A stretch of DNA of 64,000 nucleotides from Panicum virgatum (lineage: Eukaryota > Streptophyta > Magnoliopsida > Poales > Poaceae), in the NCBI RefSeq assembly GCF_016808335.1, contig NC_053148.1, positions 49,306,930 to 49,370,929 of the forward strand, written 5' to 3'. How positions within the stretch are numbered: the first letter of the stretch is position 1; each line of letters opens with the position of its first letter. The position numbers and the translations under genes are program-made. Below, one piece after another: positions 1-11,991 of the stretch. Below the pieces are notes generated by a model. That model saw only the letters and a list, made by a program, of their open reading frames with translations, was not told the DNA's origin and made no database searches.

Positions 1-2056
1 CGCCACTACTTCGAGGCCCACCCCGTCACCGTGGTCTCGTCTTTCCCTTTGGGAGAGATAGCCCGCAACCGGGAAGCCGAGGGTAGAATTGCCAAATGGT
101 CTGTGGAGCTGATGGGAGAGACTCTCACCTACGCCCCCCGCAGAGCGATCAAGTCCCAAATCTTGGCTGACTTCGTGGCTGAGTGGACTGACACTTAGCT
201 ACCCCCATCACAAATCCAGGGCGAATGCTGGACTATGTACTTCGACGGGTCGGTGATGAAAACTGGTGCCGGTGCCGGCCTCCTCTTCATCTCACCCCTC
301 GGAGAACACATGCGGTACGTGATCCGCTTGCATTTCCCTGCTTCGAACAATATGGCGGAGTATGAGGCCCTCCTCGGTGGCCTCCGCATCGCCATCGAGC
401 TCGGCGTCAAACGCCTCGACACGCGCGGTGACTCTCAGCTCGTTGTTGACCAAGTAATGAAGGAGTCTAGCTGTCACGACTCGAAGATGGAGGCATACTG
501 CAACGTGGTGCGCTGCCTCGAAAACAAATTCGACGGCCTCGAGCTCAATCATGTCCCGCGCAGGTACAACGAGGACGCCGACGAACTAGCCAAAATAGCC
601 TCGGGGCGGACCACCGTCCCCCCGAATATCTTCGCCCGTGACATCACCAAGCCCTCCGCCGAATTCAAGGACCCGTCGGAACCGTGCCCCTCGTCCACCG
701 GGTCCCCCGACGGGAACCCCCCGGCGGACGGGGTCGAGCCCATGGACATTGACTTCGGGACCACCTCCGCGGACGAGGCCGAAGCAATGGAAGTCGACGA
801 GGCCCCCACTTCGCGAGACTGGCGCATCCAGTACCTTGATTGGATGATTCGAGGGATCTTACCCTCGAACCGTGCTCAGGCGCGGTGCCTCGCCAGGAGG
901 GCCAAGTCCTTCGTTCTAATCGACAATGAGCTAACACAAGCACGGCCCCTCGGGTGTCCTGCAACGATGCATCCCCATCCCCGAGGGCAAGGAGCTGATC
1001 CGCGATATCCATGCTGGCGTCTGCGGCCACCACGCCGCACCACGCACCCTCGTGGGTAACGCGTTTCGGCAAGGCTTTTACTGGCCCACCGCGGTCGCCG
1101 ATGCCACTGACGTCATGCGGACTTGCGAAGGTTGCCAGTTCTACGCTCGAAAAACACACCTCCCGGCCCATGCCCTGCAGACGATCCCCATCACATGGTC
1201 GTTTGCCGTGTGGGGACTGGACCTCGTCGGTCCGCTGAAGAAGGCGCCCGGGGGCTTCACCCAGTTGCTGGTGGCGGTCGACAAATTCTCCAAGTGGATC
1301 GAGGCTCGACCCATCGGCAAGATTAAATCCGAGCAAGCAGCTCTATTCTTCAACGACATCGTCTTCAGGTTCGGGGTCCCGAACTCGATCATCACCGACA
1401 ACGGCACCCAGTTCACAGGCAAGAAGTTCTTGGCGTTTTGCGACAGCTTCCACATACGTGTGGACTGGTCGGCTGTGGCACACCCACAGACGAACGGGCA
1501 AGTGGAGCGTGCCAATGGCATGATCCTCCAAGAGCAAAAGCCGAGGATCTTCAACAAGCTGAACAAATTCGGCCGGAGGTGGCTCACAGAGCTGCCCTCG
1601 GTCATCTGGAGCCTGAGGACGACCCAGAGCAGAGCCACGGGCTTTTCTCCGTTCTTCCTGGTCTACGGTGCCGAGGCTATCCTCCCCACTGACTTGGAGT
1701 ACGGATCGCCGAGGCTTAAGGCATATCAAGAACAACGAAACCAGCGAGCTCGCGAAGACTCGCTGGACCAAGTGGACGAGGCTCGAGACATGGCGCTCCT
1801 CCACTCTGCGCGCTACCAGCAGTCCTTGCGAAGGTATCAAGCGCAGAGGGTCCGGCGCCGAGACCTCAACGAAGGGGACTTGGTGCTAAGGCTTCGACAG
1901 GACAACAGGGGCCGCCACAAGCTCTCACCTCCATGGGAAGGACCGTACATAATCGCCGAGGTGCTCAAGCCCGGCACGTACAAGTTGGCCAACGAAAAAG
2001 GCGAAGTCCTCACCAACGCTTGGAATATACAACAGCTACGTCATTTCTATCCCTAG
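1..2056 (+). pseudogene. Ty3-gypsy pol remnant: RNase H and integrase
   Basis: This is the C-terminal part of a gypsy polyprotein; gag, protease and reverse transcriptase lie off the left edge. RNase H starts near 235 (YFDGS) and keeps the acidic set: D in FDGS, E in AEYEALL, D in RGDSQLV and D in NEDADELA. The integrase zinc finger (HAGVCGHH ... CEGC) covers about 1005-1135. The catalytic D, D and E follow in GLDLVGP (about 1217), TDNGTQF (about 1396) and GQVERAN (about 1498), and the protein ends in RHFYP. Two lesions break the gene: an in-frame TAG at 196-198 between the RT and RNase H parts, and a one-base frameshift near 943-956 that moves reading from frame 1 to frame 2. The element is therefore not autonomous. 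Its 3' LTR is at 8939. Confidence 0.93.
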
Positions 2057-2607
2057 AATTTCAAGTTTTTTGTGCATTTGCTCGTACTCGCATCTTCAAT
2101 TTCCCGAAATAATAAAGTACGCTTTACTGGCTTATTTTTGGGAACCGTCTGGGCCCTCGAAGGCTAGGATGCGCGTTAACACTGAGGTACGCCCGGCTTT
2201 ACCCTCGGCAAAGCCGAGCCTCCCTCGGGGTGAACCCCCGAACGTCCCCAAAAAGTCGCCAAAGTTTTTCGAAATATTTCCGTCTCGACCCTAAGTTTCT
2301 CGTATCCTTGGAAAAAACGCACGCGAGGCATAAGCAACTACGGTACGGGGCCGGCCGAGTCGTGGGGCCGCCTACCCCTCCGGGATACGGCACCCCCCTC
2401 ACCACCCTACGCCTACGTTGCTTATGAACGCGAACCCCCTCGCAGACGTCGTCCAAGTCGCATACAAGAACACGGGAATAAAGTAAAGGAACACAGGCTC
2501 GAGCACACAAGGCCTCGATGGGCCACGCACTCAAATTACGAAACAAAATCTTTTATATTCATAGGATGTGATTACAAAGCGCGACTATGATATAAACACT
2601 AATCTAT
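2057..2607. other. spacer between pol and the antisense gene
   Basis: This noncoding stretch lies inside the gypsy element and separates the convergent 3' ends of pol (plus strand) and the antisense gene (minus strand). I see AATAAA-like words near 2108 and 2478 but no coding potential on either strand. Confidence 0.6.
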
Positions 2608-5600
2608 TTACAATGGGCTTCGAGGCCCAACTTTCCTACAGGCTACCATCCCCCCCTGTGGGTCTTCAGGGGCGTCGAATTCGGCGATGGGAGGGATGTC
2701 TGCCTCGAGCTTCTCGGCGAGAACGGTGGCAAACTCCTCCGCGGCTGCGCCAGCTTCATCCATGATGACCGACGCGGCGTCCGGATCCGCATCATCGGGA
2801 ATGACGTACCCCGACGACACCCTCTGGAGATCCAAGAGGTAATGCGTCGAGGCCACGGCGAGAGCCCGCAGGACACCGAGGCGGAAGGTGCTCTTGGCAT
2901 GTTCGGCAATCCGACCGCCCAGCGCGCGCAGGCGGCTGATCACCGAACTACCCGAGACGGCACCGTCCCCCTCGAGCTCTTGACACACGCTCACGGCGGT
3001 CTGCTCCAGCTCAGCAAACTCCATCTGTGCCGCCGTGAGCGCGGTGTGGACTGCTTCCTTCACCGCCACCTTTTGCCTCAGCTCTGAGCAAAGGAAATCG
3101 ACATTAGTCACGAAAGAAAGCAAATCGACGAAAAATCGAAGGTACTCACCCGCCATGTTCTTCTGCGCTTCCTCCCTCTGGGTACGGGTGGCCTCTTCGA
3201 GCGAGGATAAGGAGGCTTCCTTTTCTCTAAGGGCGGCCCCCATGTTCTGGAGGGCCACCTCCTTCCCCTCGAGGGCCTCGCCCTTTTCCCGGAGGGTCCC
3301 GGTGAGCGCGACCACGGCCACCTCTTTATGGAGGAGCTCGGCCTTCTGCTGCTCGAGCGTCGCGCTGAGGCGCTGCAGCTCAGCGCTCTGCACCTCCGCC
3401 TTGCGAGCCCACTCCTCGAGCACCGTCCGAAGGCGCTGCAGCTCGGCAGCTTGTGACTCGGCCTCCTGGGCCTTCTCCTCCGCTGCCGCCCTCTGGACGT
3501 CCCGCTCACCAGCAACCCGCGCCAGCTCCTCCTCCAGCGCCTGCTGACGCGCTCCCAGATCTGCCATCTTCGCGTTGGCGTCAATGTTCTTGAGCACCAG
3601 CTCGGCGTTGTGCTGCCCGAACTGGCTCAGCTAGGAGTACAGCCGGTTCATCTCGACGCTCTTTTCGCGCGAGATTTCCCTTAGCTGCTGCAAAGGGGGA
3701 GGGCGTGGGTGAAGACACGTAAAAGCTTAAACCGAATCCGAGCAATTTCCGGGGGGAAATACTTACCTGGCTGACCTAATAATCCGCATTCTGATGGAGC
3801 TGATAGGCGTGGTCGAGGGCCTGCAAGATCTCGCGACCGACGCCCATCTGCTTGTTCCAGGCCTCCTCCAACTCCTGCTCCTTGCGGAGGAACTCCAAGG
3901 GGACCCCGGACGGGACGATCGCCCCGAGGTGGCTCCCCTCGGACGCCCCCCGCTTCGAGCACGCCCGCGCTGGCCGACGCGAACTCGGCGATGTGTGCGG
4001 CAGCGCTTGCCGCAGCAGCGGGGGGTCGATGTCCATCAAATCCCCGTACTCCTCGCTGCTGACCGGCAGCTCCACCACCGCTGTCCCACCCCATCGCGCC
4101 GTTGGCTGAGGCACTACCGCAACGGTACCCTCGTCCAGGGCCTCCGCGGGCCCTGGCGCAGGGGCTCCTTCCACCGCCGGCGCCTCTTGCGCCGTACCCT
4201 CTTCCGCGACGCCCCCGTCCTCGGCCCTCGAGGGCTCGAAGACAAGGGTCTCCTCCACACGGTCGGCAGGGCGCTCCTGCGCGCCCCCACTGATCTTTCC
4301 TTCCGTATCTGGATGGGCGGCGCTGTCCGCGTCGCCCTGCCCGGCCTCTTCGCCGGCATCGGCCGCCTGAGCAGCTGCTTCGGCACCACGATGGCCGGCG
4401 TCGCTCTGGCCGGCGTCACCCTCCTCCTCCTGTGCCCGAGCTTGCTGCGCCGCATGGGCCTCTCGCGCCACGGCCTCCCGTAGCCTAGCTGCCGCCGCCT
4501 CGAGATCCACGGTGGGCTGGGGCTGCGGCGCCGTGTGCGGAGTGCTGCGTGCCCCGGTCTTGAGAGCCTTGGCTGGGGCAAGCCGCACTGCATCCTTGGG
4601 AACGGCCCCGGGGCTGGAAATCAAGAGACGCAAGTTGAGCAGAATCGAGAAATCCACCAGATACATAACAAAAAATAAAATCCAAAATGCTTACCCAGAT
4701 CGAGCACTCATGCTCCGCTTCCTCGTGGCGCTCCTTCGCGCCCGGGGCATCGAGCCGTCCCTCGAAGACTGCCCCGAAGGCGCCCCCCTCGTGTCGGCCC
4801 GGTGGCTCGAGGCTGCCAGCACGGACGACTCCTCTCCCATCGCAGCCTCGTCGCCACGGATCAGCACCTGGGGCGCGGGCGTCTCCTCGACGGCCGCCGG
4901 CGGGGATGACTCCCGCATCGCACCCTCGAGGGAGGGATTCGCCGATGACCCCGTTACAGCCCCCGGCTCCTCTGGCGCCACGGTTGCTCCCTCTTCTTCG
5001 TCCCACAGGTAGAACGGAGGGGGGCTCGCGCCCTCCCCGTCCCTCCTCGGAGCGTGGTCCTCGGCGTCCGAGGCCTCCTCCTCGTCCTCCTCCGAGGACT
5101 CGGGTGTGGCGGGTTGCGGCTTCCCCTCCGCGCGAGCGAGCTTGCACGCCTTGTCGTGCCTCGCCTTCCTCTTCCTTTTCCTCTCGGCCTTTGTCTCCGC
5201 CGCGTCCTTCCGCCTCTTCATCTTCTCCGCGTGGAGGCGATTAATCAGGCGCTGTTCTGGGACCGGGAGCCTCGAGGTGCCGCACCTCAACCCCTGTAAA
5301 ACACACCGGAGACAGAGTCAGGAAAGGGGAACTACGCGACGCACGATGAGTTCGAAGCCAAAACTTACCAGGGAAATACACCCCGGCTCGGGGCGCATCT
5401 TGATCCTCCAAAGATCTGCAGGATTTTGGGGGAACTCTGCCACCGCGTACTTCGCCCTCCGGGCGGCGTTGGTGTGGGAGAGAAGCTTGCTCGATGTCCT
5501 CGAGCCTTCAACCTTGCTCCCGAGGGTGAGCTCGAAAATCGGCAGGGCCCTTTCCACGAGAGGGATAACCCTCTGCCGGTGGAAGTTCACGATGACGGCC

Positions 5601-6283
5601 GCTGCCGTCAGCCCCTTCTTCACCAGACGCACCAGCGCGTCGGTGAGGCCCTCGAGCTTGGCCTGTTGCGCTTGGGGCGACACCCCCCAGTCCCACTTCG
5701 GCGGTCGCTCCCGGAGAACTTTGTTAGTGAACGCCGGAAGCGCGTCCTTGTGGTTCCGAAGGTAGAACCACCCTCGGCTCCACCCGGCGTTGTTCGTCGT
5801 CATCTTGCTCGAGATGTAAAGGTTCCTCCGGGTCGGGCGGATGTGGAGCGTCAGGCCACCGGCGCGCGCGTACCGCCTCAGCTGGTTCCGCGCATTCTCA
5901 ACGAAGAGTTCGCCGCGGAACAGATGGACCCAGAGGTCCCAGTGGGCCTCAATGCCGAGGTACCCCTCGCAGACGGCGACGAAGACCGCCGCCTGCGAGA
6001 TGGAATTGGGGCTGAAATTGTGTAGCTCCACCTCGTAGTAGTCGCATAAGGCCCGCATGAACCTGCTGACGGGAACGCCGAAGCCTCGCTCGTGGAGGCG
6101 CACGAAGCTCACGACGTAGCCTTGCGGGGGCTTCGGCTCGGTCTCGTCCGGGTGCGGGGAAATCCACGCCGGCGCCCCCAAGTCTGGGTTCCGTGGCAGC
6201 AGCCGGTCGGCGACCAGCTGCTCTAGGACCGCCACGGTGGCGGAGGACTTCCCCCACGGCAAGGGCTCCTGGATGTCCGACAT
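2608..6283 (-). pseudogene. antisense gene of gypsy element (putative gypsy-type transposon domain, coiled coil)
   Basis: A spliced gene on the opposite strand to pol, between pol and the 3' LTR. I place coding exons at 6283-5369, 5293-4695, 4613-3767, 3687-3150 and 3083-2608. All junctions are GT..AG, phases agree, and the total is 3375 bases (1125 codons). Exon 1 starts MSDIQEPLPWGKSS and carries the domain Pfam calls putative gypsy type transposon (PF04195, from memory), with WISPHPDE, GYVVSFVRLHERGFGVPVS and WSRGWFYL. Exons 2-3 are acidic, low-complexity and rich in A, E, P and R. Exons 4-5 form a long coiled coil of ELQRL-type heptads. Two in-frame TAG codons, at 3776-3778 (exon 3) and 3631-3633 (exon 4), kill this copy. 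I chose the ATG at 6283 because the longer ORF upstream only translates a (GA)n tract. The function of these genes is unknown. Confidence 0.82.
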
Positions 6284-6345
6284 GTCTTCAATTCGAAGGG
6301 GAATGTGGGAGCGAAAGCTCTGGATGGTTAAGGTGCTTTTTTCTC

Positions 6346-6349
<4 letters not shown>

Positions 6350-6389
<40 letters not shown>
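6350..6389. repeat. (CT)n microsatellite
   Basis: An uninterrupted CT/GA run about 40 bp long. It lies about 65-105 bp upstream of the antisense gene's ATG, so it falls in that gene's 5' leader, where it reads as (GA)n. Confidence 0.95.
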
Positions 6390-6392
<3 letters not shown>

Positions 6393-8919
6393 TTTCTCTT
6401 CTTCCTTCCGCTCTTGGCTGCGGGCTCAGGATGCAAGGGAGGCGGAGAAGGCGAAGCAGAATGAAGGCAAATGGCCAAGTGAACCCGGAACCTCCCCTTT
6501 CTCTTCATATTTATTCGCCATGACGGGCGCATCCGCGGCCATGGCCCAAATCTATCGCATTGAATGTGGTAGATTTTGCTATCGCTGATGGATGGGCCCC
6601 ACGACCGCGGAGTCTCCCACATGCGCACGCAACAATAAATGCGGCACGGTAACCGGCGGGCGCGGCGCGACTGTTGTGCTATCCCATCCATCAGCCGCCG
6701 CCCACGCCGCTTCGTCTGCCCGAGGCGGACGCCTGAAAAGGCGCGCCCACGTCGCCCGCTACCGGCGGAAGACCCGCACGCGTGTGGCTCACGGCTCTGT
6801 GACGTTTTCAGATCACGACAGAATATTCCTTCATAGGGTCCCTTTACCCTCGAAGGAATCGCATTTCGAGGCCTTACTGATCAGGGGGTCGAAGCCTGGC
6901 CCTTCAGGGGGTTCGACAGGCGCCCCAGATCACTAGAGTCAGGGACTGCAGGGATGTGCCGTACAAGCTACCCTCGAACGCGGAGTTCGAGACATCCTAC
7001 ACAGTGTTCAAGGCCAGTCGAGGGTGCCTAGAAGGGGGATCCCATCGAGGGAGAGCATCGAGCCCTCGGACCCTATCGAATGGGTCCGAGCCCCGCCTAG
7101 CGAATCCCTCGCAAGCGCTTTATAGGACGTGTCTACGGACCACGAGCCGACCCCTATCGAACGGGGCACGGACGTCCGCTTGAACAACCCGCTAATAGCT
7201 CACTAAAGCAGCCATAGCTCGCGGCCCGGGCATGGGTAGCATGGTGCGCTTCACCCCTCCTCCCTGCGGAAGGGCGACGAGGGTCGTAGTCGAAGTCGAG
7301 GGTTTCCCCTGAACGCCTTCACACGGGCCTAGGCTCAGGGGCTCCTCGCACACCATGGTTCAAAACCACACCCTCGAATAAATCGACAACCGTCACTTAT
7401 GAAGCTCCACGTGTAAACCGAACCCACCGCTATTAGCGTACGTTCCCCTAACGGCTAAAGCTGAACGCCGGATCGCTGTACCAGCACTGAGAGTGCCGAG
7501 GCCGGTTGAAAAAGTGCCGATGCCGGCTGAAAAAGACGCTGGATGGCCATCCCAGTAAAGCTACCCAGCGGGACAACGTTTATAGCCCTTGGACGAGCAC
7601 AAACTCTCCTCCAAGGTCTCGGGGGCTACACCCGCGGGTGCGCTGACGCGCCCCCGCGAAGGTGACTTCACACATATTCGAGGGTCGAGACTCTATGTAC
7701 ATCCCTATACCCTCGGGGATCCTCCCCGCAGAGGAGAAAGGGAACTTTATTGCTCAATGCAAATAAAGATTACAAAGGGTCACCGGTGCGAAGCCATCGA
7801 AAGATACAAACACGTTGCCACCTACGTGGCAATTTTCCCTGTCTTGGGGAGGAGCGAGCGACGAAGAAAGGCACCGAGCCCCTAGCTGACGCAACAGCGA
7901 GGCTGCTAGGGATGCGAGAAGCAGCCCCCAGACCTCACCGGTCCAGCGGGACGCTCTCCTCACAAGCCTTCTTCTAGCGTCTCCTCCACCGAAGACCACG
8001 CGAGGGGTCGAGCTGGCGGACGGCGCCCTCCGCACCGTCTCCCCGAGAGCAACCTTGTCGCCGGGGGGGGGGGGGGCGATGCGAAAAACAGCCGCCGGAC
8101 CTGGCGCTAACTGCCATGGTCAGGCGCCTCCATCCCCCTTCAGGCTAGGGGACATCGCAGAAGCATGACCCCACGGGCCCAATGCTCTTCTGCTGATCCC
8201 ACTGAGCCTGGGGGACGGAGCGCACGCCCACTCCGGTCTTCCCCTGCCACTCGCAAGCATTCTTCTAGCGCCAAAAGCCTAAAAAAGCCAGGCCACCCCA
8301 TCTGGGGGCCGGTCACAAAAAGGCAAAGGAAACATTACAAGATTTAGGCAATGCTGGAAGAAAGAGTCGGGAGGCTGGAGAAGAAAGGGAACCCCACGAC
8401 CTCTATTTATAGCTGCGCCGGGCACAAAGCTTCAAGCTTGTCAAAGAGCGGAGGCTTGTATCGCCCGTGACGAAGCGGCGCTCCACGAGCAAAGGATGTC
8501 CTCGGTCCCCGCGCCGAGACATGACCAAGCAAAATAAAGCGGAGCTGATCCCCTGGACGCTAAACGATGCAGCATCGGCTCTAGCTGGATGTCCTCGAAC
8601 GGTGCACCGTAAAATGACTAGGAACGCCGGGGTCAAGGCCCTACGTGCTGGACAGCGCGATGGGAGCACCAGCTGCCAAGCAGCGGGCGCTACCATCACC
8701 CTGGCCCCCCTCAGCGCGCGGACACGTCTTGTCCTTCAAACAAACAAACAAAGAGGCGCGCGCCTCGAAGCACTCCCCCCACGGGCGTACTATCCCGACC
8801 GGCGTGTTGTCACATCCGCCGGGCTGGTGCTCAGGCGCGTCTGGCGGGTGCGCGACATTGACAGATCACGTCAAAAGGGAAATCCCCGAATCACCCTTTG
8901 GCCGAACCTACTGATTCAA
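6390..8919. other. noncoding 3' region of the gypsy element
   Basis: I see no conserved protein on either strand here. The sequence is studded with CCTCGA words, a G-run at about 8062-8075 and a short imperfect duplication near 7490-7545 (GTGCCGA-GCCGG-TGAAAAAG twice). It plausibly holds the promoter and 5' leader or intron of the antisense gene. Confidence 0.55.
8404..8411 (-). promoter_or_regulatory. candidate TATA box for the antisense gene
   Basis: On the minus strand the sequence reads CTATAAATAGAGG, a near-ideal plant TATA box, followed by a pyrimidine-rich stretch about 25-35 bp downstream that would suit a start site. It lies 2.1 kb upstream of the antisense gene's ATG, inside the element, so use would need a long leader or a 5' UTR intron. 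This is inferred from sequence only. Confidence 0.45.
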
Positions 8920-8938
8920 CCAAAGCCTCGGGGGCTAC
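8920..8938 (+). promoter_or_regulatory. polypurine tract of the gypsy element
   Basis: AAAGCCTCGGGGGCTAC directly abuts the LTR start TGTCGG. This CCTCGGGGGCTAC context is typical of grass gypsy elements and marks the priming site for plus-strand DNA synthesis. It also fixes the LTR boundary. Confidence 0.75.
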
Positions 8939-9122
8939 TGTCGGGTATCACAATTAGGGACACCCTAATTGGGGTACTAAGACCGCTTTTAAAAACACAA
9001 AACACATGTTAAAGCAACTGGGCTCACAAAGGCCCACGACCTGCCTCCCATTCGGAAGAAAGGAAGGGATTCAAAGAAGCCCAGCGGGCGGCCCATTCGC
9101 ATCCCCCTCGAACCCGCGAAAC

Positions 9123-9290
9123 GATCTCCGCCTCGCTCGAGGGTAGCGGATCTGCCCTCGAGCAAGTGACATATCTCCGCCTCGCTCGAGGGTAGCGAAT
9201 CCGCCCTCGAGCAGGTGACCGATCTCCGCCTCGCTCGAGGGTAGCGGATCTGCCCTCGAGCAGGTGACTCATCTCCGCCTCGCTCGAGGC
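9123..9290. repeat. 49 bp tandem repeat in LTR U3
   Basis: Three full copies plus a partial fourth, in exact 49 bp register (matching bases at 9125, 9174, 9223 and 9272). Each unit carries CTCCGCCTCGCTCGAGGG and a second CCCTCGAG box, so each unit is also partly palindromic. It lies about 550-720 bp upstream of the TATA box. Confidence 0.92.
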
Positions 9291-9839
9291 CACCCCTCGG
9301 CACAAGGGACAAACAGCCCCGCCGCCCAACCGTTCGCCGTACGAAGGCATTAAAAGCCAGCCGCTCCACCACGGCTCAAAGGACGGGCGGCGTCAGGCCG
9401 CCACTCCCACAGTAGATGTGACCGGGGTCCCATCCGCTGACTCTGGTCACCACTCCGCCATCCCAGGACACTGTAGCAGCGCCTTGGGACCTGCGACGCG
9501 GGACAAGACAGGCTCGGTACTGCTCCCGCCGACCTTCCGGACCCGCCCCCCACTGAGGAAGGGGTCCGGCGACGTCACGTGTCCCCCGGACCTTCTAGTG
9601 TGCACACCCGCACTCCGACCAGGGGGTCCGGGGCCGACTCGCGCCATTACTACCGCCGGGGCACTGCAGAACGACCGGCGCCATCCCCGCGGGACCAAGG
9701 ACGAAATCCAGGACAACAGCAACGCGCACCGCCTTCCCACAGTGTACTTCCTACAGTGTTCGACCACTGTACCCGCGATTCGGGGGAAAACGACGACTTC
9801 CGCGCCCTACACTCGTGTACGCCGCCCCCTCCTTGTGAC

Positions 9840-9846
9840 TATAAAA
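9840..9846 (+). promoter_or_regulatory. LTR TATA box
   Basis: TATAAAA in the context GACTATAAAAGGAGG, within the LTR and about 370 bp from its 3' end. It is the likely U3 core promoter for the genomic RNA. Confidence 0.7.
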
Positions 9847-10299
9847 GGAGGAGGCGGACCCCCTTTAAGCGTCTCTAGGCTCTAACTGGACTCTAGTCTG
9901 CTGGGTCTCTCTGGTTTCTATCTCCCAAGAGAACTCTCAGCACTACTGAGCACTCATCTCAACAGACTCCACTCCTAGCAGAGACTTGGGAGCTTCCCTC
10001 CCTCTCTCGCCTTGCTTGTATCCCCTACTGCAAGCACTCCGGGTGCAAGATAATACAGTGCCCTCGCACACCCCCTTTGCTGGACGTACGGCCCCGCGGC
10101 CGGAACCAGGATAAAACCGTGCGTTACTGTGATTGCCTCTTGCATCATCATCTGGGACGAGGAAACACGCAGCATTTACTAGTTGGGATCCAGGACCCCG
10201 GGTCGGGACACCGACACCCACCCTTTTCTGCCTCGATGCGCTAGCAGATGCGCGCAGCGGCGGCGAGCGCATAAATACGCTCACGGGGGAAGAATTTGC

Positions 10300-10624
10300 C
10301 AACTCTACCAGATTTGCCAACCAGGATGCCAAACAATTGGAGACTACTTTTTAGAGTTTTTAGCAAAATTTTAGGATGCCAAGTCCTTTTGCCAAACGAT
10401 TGGAGTTGGTTGGCGAAAAAGTTTGGGTGTAGGTACTGTAGCACATGTCGTTGTTACTTGACAAATGATGTTTAATTATAGATTAGGCTTAAAAGATTCA
10501 GTTCGTGCTAATCAGTTAGACTGTGTAATTAATTATTTTTAACTATATTTAATACTCCATGCATGTGTCCGAAGATTCGATGTGACGGATACTGTGCAAA
10601 ACTTTTTGGAAACTAAACGGAGCC
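10300..10624. mobile_element. MITE-like inverted-repeat element
   Basis: The right half carries words common in abundant grass MITEs: GGCTTAAAAGATTC, CATGCATGTGTCCGAAG, ATTCGATGTGACGG and a terminus AACTAAACGGAGCC followed by TTA. The left half holds a diverged inverted counterpart (GAAAAAGTTTGGGTGTAGG...). I could not fix the left end or the target duplication. A Tourist/Harbinger origin is an inference. Confidence 0.5.
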
Positions 10625-11809
10625 TTAGTAAACCAACGGTACCGGCTCGGGCCGGCAAACTTTGTACTTTGGATGTGGTGCGTGGAGATTCACGCAATGG
10701 TTACATGAATTGGTCTTTTATGTATGACTAGTTGAGATGCACGTACCGCAGGAACGTGTTTAAAAGCACAATTATTTAAAAATAATTGGATTACATCAAG
10801 ACTACTAACATTTAATTTATTTATTAGTATATCATAGCAATGCATATAAAATACAATCTAATTGAGCGACTTCTAAGAATCTGCAGACGGTATTTGATAA
10901 TGACTCGAGCTGCCCATCGTATAGTCATACAATACAAGTACATCTTTAGAATCCAAACATGCTATATCACTATCACAGAACTCCACTAAGAAAAAATTAT
11001 AAAATGCAAGTAAATAAAAAGAAAAAAGGTTGTTCATTCACCGGCCTATGAACGCAACAGCGCTCCAGCAAATATGGCCCATATATACGTCTGGCTCACA
11101 CCACGCACTGCATGTGCTCATGTCCACCATACCAGGGGAATCCTTGTACAATGCATCATATTGATCTGAAGGTTTGGAGCCAATATCTGGATCTCCAGTA
11201 TATTCATACTAAAAAGAATTAATTATTTATGAAACAAAAGTTATTACTGTTAGTTAGTTCAAACGGATTAGCAGCTAACCCCAATGATGAAATACACGTG
11301 CTTCAACATCTTCTATACCATCCGATCCATAGTCCTCTGGGATTATTTGATCTAAATTATTTTCTGTTAATAAATATAGTGGTGATTCACATGCAACGGG
11401 CGTGTTTAAAGAAAATGCATTTGAAAATAATTGGGTTGCATCAAACCACAGAACTTAAATTTATTATTTAGTAATAATATAGCAATTCAATCTAATCTAA
11501 TATAAACTAATCCAAGAACTCGTACGAAGTTGCATTCTCCAATAATTCTAGAATCCATTAAATTTATTAATTAATTCTGGAGCCAAGCAAGCTGCCGCGG
11601 CTCAACAGAGCGGGATATGCCGTAGCCGGATAAGAAATAGACGTCCGGCAACAGCCTTATCTGAAAGGCGTGCCTAACTACTCTGTTATATCGTCATTTC
11701 CACCTTCATTCACATATACGTGAATTCGAAAACAACAAACATAAACCAAAAAGATGATCGGTCGGGAAGGGCGTGTCCGTTGCGGCAGTCATCGGTGCGG
11801 TGCGGTCCA
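10625..11809. other. AT-rich intergenic DNA with a diverged direct repeat
   Basis: No gene is visible. Segments at about 10730-10880 and 11385-11530 resemble each other as direct repeats (CGTGTTTAAA, then AAAATAATTGG-TTACATCA or TTGCATCA, then TTTATTATTTAGTA-like words). They may be the ends of a decayed element. Confidence 0.4.
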
Positions 11810-11991
11810 CAGGGTTTAACTTCCCGTCGGGAAGTAATTTCCCGGTGAAGTCCGGGAACGGGAAACCGGGCGGTTTCCGGCGTTTCCGACCAGTTTCCGG
11901 CGTTTCCCGATCGGTCTCTCGTTTTTGAGTCGGGACGAGAAACGGGAACTGCGGAAACCGCGACGGCTCCCGTCCGGGAAGTTGAACCCCG
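11810..11991. mobile_element. hAT-like short inverted-repeat element
   Basis: A 182 bp GC-rich element with inverted ends: left CAGGGTTTAACTTCCCG, right GGGAAGTTGAACCCCG. The interior repeats GGTTTCCGGCGTTTCC-type units. CAGGG-type ends suggest a hAT-derived MITE, but I see no matching 8 bp target duplication (GCGGTCCA against TCGGGCGT). Confidence 0.5.

Larger units (their letters stand above)
8939..10216 (+). mobile_element. 3' LTR of the gypsy element
   Basis: The 1278 bp LTR starts TGTCGGGTATC and ends CACCGACA, a 6 bp terminal inverted repeat (TGTCGG/CCGACA). It contains a 49 bp tandem array in U3 and a TATA box at 9840. The partner LTR lies left of the window, so insertion age and target duplication cannot be read here. 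Confidence 0.88.

Noticed and set aside
3035..3547. A 170-codon plus-strand Ser/Ala/Arg-rich ORF
   Set aside because: It is the mirror of the antisense gene's coiled-coil exon.
8062..8075. A run of G residues as a regulatory G-quadruplex
   Set aside because: It is a single homopolymer in element-derived DNA and may simply be slippage or a length error; there are no spaced G-tracts.
9123..9290. CRISPR-like array
   Set aside because: The units are contiguous 49 bp tandem copies without unique spacers, in a plant LTR.
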